From positions 1 to 11,296 of the forward strand of contig JAUUZV010000055.1 in assembly GCA_030592085.1 (NCBI GenBank): DNA of 11,296 bases. The letters are read 5' to 3'. The notes under the pieces were generated by a model. The model had not been told where the DNA came from. It saw nothing but the letters and a program-made list of their open reading frames with translations, and did not search any database. The DNA is from Clostridia bacterium. Its GTDB lineage: Bacteria; Bacillota; Clostridia; DUPQ01. Shown one piece after another: positions 6,792 through 11,296 of this stretch (position 1 is its first letter; each line of letters opens with the position of its first letter). Position numbers and translations under genes: made by a program.

Positions 6792-7385
6792 ATGCTATAT
6801 AAATATAGAACATTAAAGAATTTTAAAAATTTTGTTGATATTATTTTGAAACAAAGATTATATGCAGCAAATTATAAAGACCTTAATGATCCAATGGAAG
6901 GACGATATTTGTATTCTAATACTCCTGCTTCTAGAAGGATTGTAAAAGCAATTAGAGGGCAAAAACAACCAATTCGCATAGTTAGTTTATCAAGAAATGA
7001 TAATCATATGTTGATGTGGGCTCATTATGCAGATGGACATAGAGGTGTTGTTATAGGTGTAGAAGTTGATACTTCGTTGTATCGTGTAAGGAAAGTCAAA
7101 TATAATAGAAATTTTTTACGATTAGAAACTTTTAATGATCTTCAACCATATATTATTGCAGAAAAGGTTTTGTTAAATAAAATTAATGTTTGGGAATACG
7201 AAGAAGAAGAAAGAATTCTAGTAAAAGATGGTAGTAAATTTATTTATGTAAAAGTAAGAGAAGTTATTGCTGGTAGTAGTATGAGTAATCAAGATTATGG
7301 GTTTTTAAGAGATTTAATTAAAATGATTGATTCATCTATTAAAGTAAGAAGAGCTAACGAATATATTGATAAGATTCATTGGTAG
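6792..7385 (+). CDS. DUF2971 domain protein
   Basis: A 197-residue protein of the DUF2971 family, which is widespread in bacterial accessory regions and has no settled biochemical role that I know of. Family features visible are the opening MLYKYR, LNDPMEG (31-37; usually FNDPFD or similar), SLSRND (65-70; usually CFSE), MWAHYADGHRG (75-85) and the acidic WEYEEEER (134-141). No signal peptide or membrane segment is seen, so it is cytoplasmic. I choose the ATG at 6792 because AAAGG lies seven bases upstream and the family typically begins at LYKYR. The in-frame ATGs at 6768 and 6771 have no ribosome-binding site. It sits about 140 bases after the DUF262 gene on the same strand with no clear promoter of its own, so co-transcription is plausible. 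Confidence 0.82.
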   Translation: MLYKYRTLKNFKNFVDIILKQRLYAANYKDLNDPMEGRYLYSNTPASRRIVKAIRGQKQPIRIVSLSRNDNHMLMWAHYADGHRGVVIGVEVDTSLYRVRKVKYNRNFLRLETFNDLQPYIIAEKVLLNKINVWEYEEEERILVKDGSKFIYVKVREVIAGSSMSNQDYGFLRDLIKMIDSSIKVRRANEYIDKIHW

Positions 7386-7496
7386 TATAATGATAGTTTA
7401 ACTAATACGTTATCTAATAATATGTTCCTAAAGAGATATTATAAAATAAACTAAGGTTTTAGTTAATTGTTAATTAGTAGTTAAATATGTTTTCGC

Positions 7497-7530
7497 AGTC
7501 ACATTAACGACCGTTTGTGTGACTTTTTTT
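7497..7530 (+). terminator. Rho-independent terminator closing the accessory segment
   Basis: AGTCACA (7497-7503) pairs with TGTGACT (7518-7524), and inside it AACG (7506-7509) pairs with CGTT (7512-7515) across small internal loops. The stem runs straight into a run of seven T (7524-7530). It is the best terminator in the window, oriented for plus-strand transcripts from the DUF2971 gene. On the minus strand there is no T tract, so it does not serve the lyase gene. Confidence 0.85.
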
Positions 7531-7564
7531 ATGCGTAGAAATACATTAAATAACAACTAAATAT

Positions 7565-7588
7565 CGGTAACAAAAGCCGTAACAAAAT
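7565..7588. repeat. Tandem 12-mer
   Basis: CGGTAACAAAAG (7565-7576) is followed directly by CCGTAACAAAAT (7577-7588), matching at 10 of 12 positions. Closely spaced GTAACAAAA-type repeats resemble arm-type binding sites of tyrosine recombinases, but no integrase gene is in the window, so this is only suggestive. Confidence 0.4.
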
Positions 7589-7695
7589 TAAAGTACGCTA
7601 ATCAATATTAGTATCATATGTGAAATTAAAAAAGTCCTAAATGGAACTATCCCATGTCAAGTTAACAGGTAAACCAAATTAGTTTATAAATATAA

Positions 7696-9531
7696 TTATT
7701 TCTTTATATATTCATAGGTTGTTTTGTATGTGGTTTTATTAGTTTTTCTTCTAACAACAAGCCCATAGCGCTTTTGTTCTTTATTTGCAGTATAGCTATT
7801 AACTAAGTAAACGGTTGTTCCTTTGTCACCTTTCATCGATACTTTTATATCTTTATCTTCTAACTTAAAAGTGACAAACCAATCGTTATCTGTATTAAAT
7901 TGTAATATATCAAACAGATGTTGGTATCCATCATCTTCTCCAATTTTTTCAACAGGGACTGTATCATATTCACAATGTAATTCTCCTTTACAATAGAAGA
8001 ACCAGTCCATTGAATACTCACCCCATCCATGAACAGTAAAATCATCATATACTTTGTTTTCATCAAGAGTAAATGAACGCTCAAAATCAACAGCTTGATA
8101 AACACCTTTTGCTTTTGTTCTTATATGATTTTTTTCTTGATCAAATTCTAAGGTTGCTCCTTGAACTAAGCTCATTCTGAAATGATCACTTTGATCAATT
8201 GTAACTGTATTATGACATAATGTTTTTCGTTGCCATTCCACAAATAGTGAAGATGCGTACCCCCCATTACCAATATCGTATGAAACCACATCGCCATCAA
8301 ATGCTAATTCAAAATTCATAGTATCAGGATGTCTGTGTAAGTGTGTTAATGCTCCATATTTGAAAAACAATTCTGTAGTTTTATTTCTAAGCATAGCTGT
8401 ACATGACTTGTTATTATTAACTGTGCCAAATGAAGGTAAAGAAGCTATATTAGTAGAATGATTAAAGAGTAACCTTGTAAAACTTCCCACTGAAGAGTTA
8501 TCTTGATAAAAGGATGAGCATAATTTTTTAAACAATTGATTATCATAAATAATTGAAGCATACTCATATTGAGCTTTATACATATCTATGGTTACTTTAG
8601 GGTGAGCATCGTTAGGGTTTGGTAATTGACGATTTGAAAACATCATCTTTAATGGATACTCATACATTTTTTCTACAGTATCATAGATGTATTGCATTTC
8701 TGGAATTTTAAAATCTACTACTTTACATAAATATAGAAGATAAGCTAATGGTTGAATAGTATAAAAATGATAATGCATAGAACCTTCATACCACATTCCA
8801 TCTTCAGTTACACCTCTTTTTAATTGATCAAGAATACCAAATTGACCATAAAACCCTTTATCTATATGAGTCTTCTCATTAAAAAATACACCAATTAATG
8901 TTTGAGCACATTTTATCCAGACAGGGATGTTATAAATTCGACTTGCAAAAAAATCAAACATATCTGCTTCTTTAGAAAATAGATTTTCATAATAGTATGA
9001 TAATTCGCTACTTGTAAACTGCTCCTTTACCATACTTAATCCTAAAATAATAAGTATCATAGAAACAGCATCATCTAAATGCTGGTTTTGAATTTTACCT
9101 TCAAAACGTTTTGCAATAGGATCACTTAATAAATCATCATAGTTTTTAGCATAAAAATTTAATACAGTTTTCATATGAGTAATATATTTAGGATTCTTTG
9201 TAATACTAAATGCAACAGCTGCATTATACACACTACTATTAGCTTTACCTCGATAGGTGTTATACCATACATTAGATAAAGTTTGTGAACTGTTTTTATG
9301 TCCACAAATAGAACAAATATGTGTTGTTTCATCTTTTATATTAAATTGTAAACGACCTTGGCATTTCTCACAGTTATAATGGTGGAACCAGCCAGTAACA
9401 CGAGTTGCTTCATCATGATAATTATTAATAAACCAATCAAGATCGCTCATAGTTTGATCATATAATTCTTTTGCCCATGTTTCGGTTTTGATTTTTTCTG
9501 ATATGATTTTCCAGTTTAATAATTGACTCAT
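7696..9531 (-). CDS. Heparinase II/III-family polysaccharide lyase, cytoplasmic, with zinc-ribbon-like insert
   Basis: A 611-residue protein with the two-domain layout of heparinase II/III-type lyases, which cleave uronic-acid polysaccharides by beta-elimination. Residues about 50-350 are the alpha/alpha-barrel, including DGMWYEGSMHYHFYTIQPLAYLL (244-266), which carries a conserved Tyr-His pair. Residues about 375-600 are the beta-sandwich, with HLHRHPDTMNFELAFDG (398-414), SYDIGNGGY (417-425) and KTLCHNTVTID (436-446). The histidines and aspartate there match positions that bind structural zinc or line the active site in the family. CEKC (54-57) and CSIC (73-76) form a zinc-ribbon-like insert typical of a subset of these proteins. 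No signal peptide is present, so it probably acts on imported oligosaccharides. AGGA lies six bases before the start. No transporter or other sugar gene is in the window, so the substrate is unknown. Confidence 0.85.
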   Translation of the reverse strand: MSQLLNWKIISEKIKTETWAKELYDQTMSDLDWFINNYHDEATRVTGWFHHYNCEKCQGRLQFNIKDETTHICSICGHKNSSQTLSNVWYNTYRGKANSSVYNAAVAFSITKNPKYITHMKTVLNFYAKNYDDLLSDPIAKRFEGKIQNQHLDDAVSMILIILGLSMVKEQFTSSELSYYYENLFSKEADMFDFFASRIYNIPVWIKCAQTLIGVFFNEKTHIDKGFYGQFGILDQLKRGVTEDGMWYEGSMHYHFYTIQPLAYLLYLCKVVDFKIPEMQYIYDTVEKMYEYPLKMMFSNRQLPNPNDAHPKVTIDMYKAQYEYASIIYDNQLFKKLCSSFYQDNSSVGSFTRLLFNHSTNIASLPSFGTVNNNKSCTAMLRNKTTELFFKYGALTHLHRHPDTMNFELAFDGDVVSYDIGNGGYASSLFVEWQRKTLCHNTVTIDQSDHFRMSLVQGATLEFDQEKNHIRTKAKGVYQAVDFERSFTLDENKVYDDFTVHGWGEYSMDWFFYCKGELHCEYDTVPVEKIGEDDGYQHLFDILQFNTDNDWFVTFKLEDKDIKVSMKGDKGTTVYLVNSYTANKEQKRYGLVVRRKTNKTTYKTTYEYIKK

Positions 9532-9560
9532 AAGTGTTCCTACTTTCTTTTCTAGTAATA

Positions 9561-9589
9561 AGTATACATGATATGGTAAAGATGAAAAC
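9561..9589 (-). promoter_or_regulatory. Candidate promoter of the lyase gene
   Basis: On the minus strand, TATACT (complement of 9561-9566) is a good -10 directly preceded by TG; the -35 candidate GTTTTC (complement of 9584-9589) at 17 bases is poor. It is placed about 30 bases before the start codon. Confidence 0.35.
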
Positions 9590-9591
9590 TG

Positions 9592-9615
9592 TTTATTCTA
9601 ATTCTTTAGAATAAA
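9592..9615. promoter_or_regulatory. Perfect 10-bp inverted repeat in the divergent lyase/chrB region
   Basis: TTTATTCTAA (9592-9601) and TTAGAATAAA (9606-9615) are perfect inverted repeats with a 4-base spacer. They lie just upstream of the lyase -35 candidate and about 95 bases before the ChrB-N start. It could be an operator for the lyase gene, such as for a sugar-responsive regulator. It is entirely A/T but for one G-C pair, so chance is possible. Confidence 0.4.
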
Positions 9616-9644
9616 AATACATTATTATCATTATTTGTATAAAT

Positions 9645-9690
9645 TTGTGGACATTAACTCCATATGTTACAATGTAACGGCAGTTACAAT
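9645..9690 (+). promoter_or_regulatory. chrB promoter region with 13-bp palindromic operator
   Basis: GTTACAATGTAAC (9666-9678) is a perfect palindrome of 6-bp arms around one central base, and the half-site GTTACAAT recurs at 9683-9690, 17 bases on. Two promoter readings exist: TTGTGG (9645-9650), 17 bases, TACAAT (9668-9673), which would place the palindrome on the -10 box; or TATAAA (9638-9643), which would place it just downstream of the start of transcription. Either way it is in a repressor position. Confidence 0.5.
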
Positions 9691-9708
9691 CAACTCGGAG
9701 ATTTTATT

Positions 9709-10167
9709 ATGAAATGGATACTTATTCAATATGAATTACCTAATGAGCCTAGCAAATATAGGGTATGGTTATGGCGCCGTTTAAAAAAACAAAATGCATA
9801 TAAGCTACTTGATGGTTTATACTGTTTACCTTTAACAGATAGTTCCCTAGAACGGTTTAACTGGATATGTGTTGAAATAGAGAAAATGGGAGGAAAAGCC
9901 ATGCTTTGGTCAGCAGATGCTTTACTTCCAGGACAAGAAGAAGAGATAATAAAACAAAAAATAAAAGTTGTAAAGAAACGTTATAAGTCATTACTTGACG
10001 AAATTGAAAAACTAAATAAAGAGAATATAACCATTAAACAAATTGAAGAATTATCGCGTAAATGGGCCGATATTAAATGGCATGATCCAAAAGATCATCC
10101 ATTAGGTGAAACAATAAGAGAATTGCTTACTAATATGAAAATCGCGGCACGGAGGAAGTTAAAATGA
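9709..10167 (+). CDS. ChrB N-terminal-domain protein (half of split ChrB)
   Basis: A 152-residue protein matching only the N-terminal domain of ChrB, the protein associated with chromate resistance and regulation of the chromate efflux gene chrA. Characteristic segments are WILIQYELPNEPSKYRVWLWRRLKK (3-27), LLDGLYCLP (33-41), an IEKMGGKAMLW segment (57-67) and a basic helical C-terminal half. The start at 9709 has GGAG eight bases upstream and begins exactly where the family begins (MKWILIQY). The in-frame ATG at 9664 lies in the palindromic operator and lacks a ribosome-binding site. The stop overlaps the start of the next gene (ATGA), so the two halves are translationally coupled. The usual ChrB is one chain of about 300 residues. 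It may be a DNA-binding or effector subunit (inference). Confidence 0.8.
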   Translation: MKWILIQYELPNEPSKYRVWLWRRLKKQNAYKLLDGLYCLPLTDSSLERFNWICVEIEKMGGKAMLWSADALLPGQEEEIIKQKIKVVKKRYKSLLDEIEKLNKENITIKQIEELSRKWADIKWHDPKDHPLGETIRELLTNMKIAARRKLK

Positions 10168-10580
10168 TATGGACTACTTGGGAGAATGTTGGTGTAGATA
10201 GAATGGCTTGCGCTTGGTTCATAAGACGTTATCTTGATGAAAAAGCGGAATTTAATTTTTTAGACTATGGAACAAAATCTAAGAACATTGAAAATACATT
10301 TGATATGCCAGGAGCATTATATAGTCACAGTAGGGGGCGATGCTCTTTTGCTGCCATTGTTAAAAAGAATCAAGATAAAGATATAATACTAAATATGATG
10401 GTTTTAATTGTTGATGGAGCAGATGAAGTTAGCGATAGTTTACCTCCACCTGAAAGTTACGGATTAGAAGCTCTTTGTGTTGGAACAAGATTATCTAGTA
10501 AAACTGATAAAGAAGCACTAGAAAAAGGTATACATTTATATGACGCGCTATTCTTATATATAAAGAAAAGAATAACTTGA
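10164..10580 (+). CDS. ChrB C-terminal-domain protein (half of split ChrB)
   Basis: A 138-residue protein matching the C-terminal ChrB domain, found fused to the N-terminal domain in standard ChrB or alone beside chromate and rhodanese genes. Motifs seen are VDRMACAWFIRRYLD (11-25), FDMPGALYSH (46-55), GRCSF (58-62) and GIHLYDALFLY (122-132). Cys16, His55 and Cys60 are in conserved places and may bind a ligand or metal. It has its own good ribosome-binding site (GGAGG, eight bases upstream, inside the previous gene) and overlaps that gene by 4 bp, so the split is an organised two-gene form and not a recent frameshift. Its TGA stop overlaps the -35 box of the next promoter. A chromate transporter gene, if any, would lie beyond the window. 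Confidence 0.8.
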   Translation: MIWTTWENVGVDRMACAWFIRRYLDEKAEFNFLDYGTKSKNIENTFDMPGALYSHSRGRCSFAAIVKKNQDKDIILNMMVLIVDGADEVSDSLPPPESYGLEALCVGTRLSSKTDKEALEKGIHLYDALFLYIKKRIT

Positions 10581-10624
10581 CTTTATTCTAATTAGTTCGT
10601 ATACTAACTATCACAACTAATTAG
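10577..10624 (+). promoter_or_regulatory. Rhodanese-MarR promoter with inverted-repeat operator
   Basis: TTGACT (10577-10582), 17 bases, then TATACT (10600-10605), a near-consensus sigma-A promoter whose -35 overlaps the stop codon of the ChrB-C gene. CTAATTAGTT (10588-10597) and AACTAATTAG (10615-10624) are perfect 10-bp inverted repeats enclosing the -10 box. A tighter nested palindrome, TTAGT (10592-10596) and ACTAA (10603-10607), covers the -10 itself and has the size of a MarR site. The MarR gene in the same operon is the obvious candidate regulator (inference). Confidence 0.7.
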
Positions 10625-10636
10625 AGGAGACAAAAG

Positions 10637-10960
10637 ATGTTTTTTAAGAAAAATTATGAGTCGATTGATGCTAGTGAATTAAATGCATTATTATCGAAAA
10701 AAATCAATTTAATTGATGTTAGAGAAGTATATGAATTTAGAAGTGGACACATTAAAGGTTCAAAAAATATTCCAATGGTTGGAATGATTAATAATGCGTC
10801 ACATTTTTTAAATAAAAAAGAAACCTACTATATTATCTGTTTATCAGGAGCCAGAAGTGCACAAGTGTGCCGTAGACTAGCAGAAAGCGAATACAAAGTT
10901 ATTAATGTAAAAGGTGGTACTGGATATTTTGGGATGATGTATAAAGAGCATATTGCCTAA
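10637..10960 (+). CDS. Single-domain rhodanese-like sulfurtransferase
   Basis: A 107-residue protein consisting of one rhodanese domain. LIDVREVYEFRSGHIKGSKNIPM (25-47) is the standard first half, and the active-site loop CLSGARS (68-74) contains the persulfide-forming Cys68 and the arginine of the CxxGxRS motif, so it should be catalytically competent. KGGTGYF (92-98) is the usual G-rich ending. There is no signal peptide; it is cytoplasmic. Such proteins carry sulfane sulfur in detoxification, redox repair or signalling. AGAGGAG lies ahead of the start. The stop codon is part of the ribosome-binding site of the MarR gene 11 bases on, so the two form an operon. Confidence 0.9.
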   Translation: MFFKKNYESIDASELNALLSKKINLIDVREVYEFRSGHIKGSKNIPMVGMINNASHFLNKKETYYIICLSGARSAQVCRRLAESEYKVINVKGGTGYFGMMYKEHIA

Positions 10961-10971
10961 GGAGCGGTGTT

Positions 10972-11296
10972 ATGGATTATCTTACCTGTTTATTAATTGA
11001 CTGTGGTAAAAAAGCAAAAAGCAGTTTAACAAAGGAATTACAAAAATTAAATATGACTTGTAGACAAGCTTTAGTTCTTAGAGCTCTTGATCAAGTAGTG
11101 TTATCTGCTAAACAATTAACTAAACTAACAGCTATTGATAAAGCAACATTATCAGTGATGCTTAAAAAAATGTCAGATCATGGATTTGTAAATATTACTA
11201 GTAGTGATGAGGATAAACGAGAAAAACACTATGAATTAACAAATAAAGGACAGAAGATATTACCACAAGTTACAATTATAGAAGATCAATTTAAAA
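10972..11296 (+). CDS. MarR-family transcriptional regulator (3' end outside window)
   Basis: An open frame of 108 codons runs off the right edge, and MarR proteins are usually about 140-150 residues. The start at 10972 has AAGGAG (10959-10964) seven bases upstream. The winged helix is clear: the recognition region LSAKQLTKLTAIDKATLSVMLKKMSDHGFV (about 44-73), then SSDEDKREKHYELTNKGQKI (77-96), the typical MarR wing with its DKR motif. Cysteines occur at 6, 11 and 30. Cysteines near the N-terminal dimer helix are used for redox or persulfide sensing in OhrR-like members, which would fit the rhodanese partner, but this is inference. It probably represses its own promoter at 10577-10605. Confidence 0.88.
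   Translation, partial: MDYLTCLLIDCGKKAKSSLTKELQKLNMTCRQALVLRALDQVVLSAKQLTKLTAIDKATLSVMLKKMSDHGFVNITSSDEDKREKHYELTNKGQKILPQVTIIEDQFK

Larger units (their letters stand above)
7386..7695. other. 310-bp intergenic region between the DUF2971 and heparinase genes
   Basis: No gene is seen. It contains a small hairpin AACTAA-GGTT-TTAGTT (7449-7464), the strong terminator at 7497-7530, a tandem 12-mer at 7565-7588, and a stretch around 7637-7676 (TGGAACTATCCCATGTCAAG and beyond) that may be the end of a decayed insertion sequence. It is the boundary between the plus-strand accessory segment and the minus-strand lyase gene. Confidence 0.5.

Noticed and set aside
7860..8105. An 81-codon open frame inside the lyase gene
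   Set aside because: It lies in another frame of the lyase coding region, and the lyase motifs on both sides are continuous.
9664..9708. Longer N-terminus for the ChrB-N protein from the ATG at 9664
   Set aside because: It would run through the palindromic operator and has no ribosome-binding site; the family begins at MKWILIQY (9709), which has GGAG.
10160..10585. Use of a TGA-as-tryptophan genetic code
   Set aside because: TGA ends two genes here at sensible places, tryptophan is written TGG throughout, and reading through would add no conserved sequence.

Overview
The window is very AT-rich and has the gene content and ribosome-binding sites of a low-GC Bacillota bacterium (DnaD-type replication protein, AAGGAG-like ribosome-binding sites, TTGACA/TATAAT-type promoters). 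TGA serves as a stop codon at the ends of two genes (10165-10167 and 10578-10580), so the standard bacterial code applies, not the Mollicutes code. A Haloplasma-, Turicibacter- or Erysipelotrichia-like relative is a reasonable guess, but nothing here fixes the genus.

Layout, left to right. (1) At 1-1576 the 3' end of a YhaN-like SMC/RecN-type ATPase gene converges on, and overlaps by 17 bp, a DnaD-domain gene with an unusual four-cysteine tail. (2) At 1712-2956 lies a membrane-anchored metallo-beta-lactamase-fold protein of the ComEC-C-terminal type with a lamin-tail domain. (3) At about 2970-7530 lies an accessory segment: a Fic AMP-transferase gene flanked by two diverged direct repeats of about 125-140 bp, then a DUF262/DUF1524 (GmrSD-like) protein, then a DUF2971 protein, closed by a good rho-independent terminator at 7497-7530. 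No integrase or transposase gene is present, although short tandem motifs near both ends could be integrase-arm or insertion remnants. (4) At 7696-9531, on the minus strand, lies a heparinase II/III-family polysaccharide lyase with a zinc-ribbon-like insert and no signal peptide. (5) From 9709 to the window end, on the plus strand, lies a stress or redox cluster: the N- and C-terminal halves of ChrB as two overlapping genes, then a single-domain rhodanese and a MarR-family regulator with its own promoter. The MarR gene runs off the window.

The most interesting signals are regulatory and structural. The Fic promoter is bracketed by a perfect 11-bp inverted repeat that encloses an extended -10 box. 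The rhodanese-MarR promoter (TTGACT, 17 bp, TATACT) is bracketed in the same way by a perfect 10-bp inverted repeat, which suggests autoregulation. The chrB upstream region has a perfect 13-bp palindrome. The Fic/DUF262/DUF2971 segment resembles a small defence or conflict-type island: each family is known, but I do not know of this combination as a described system. Function as defence is inference only.
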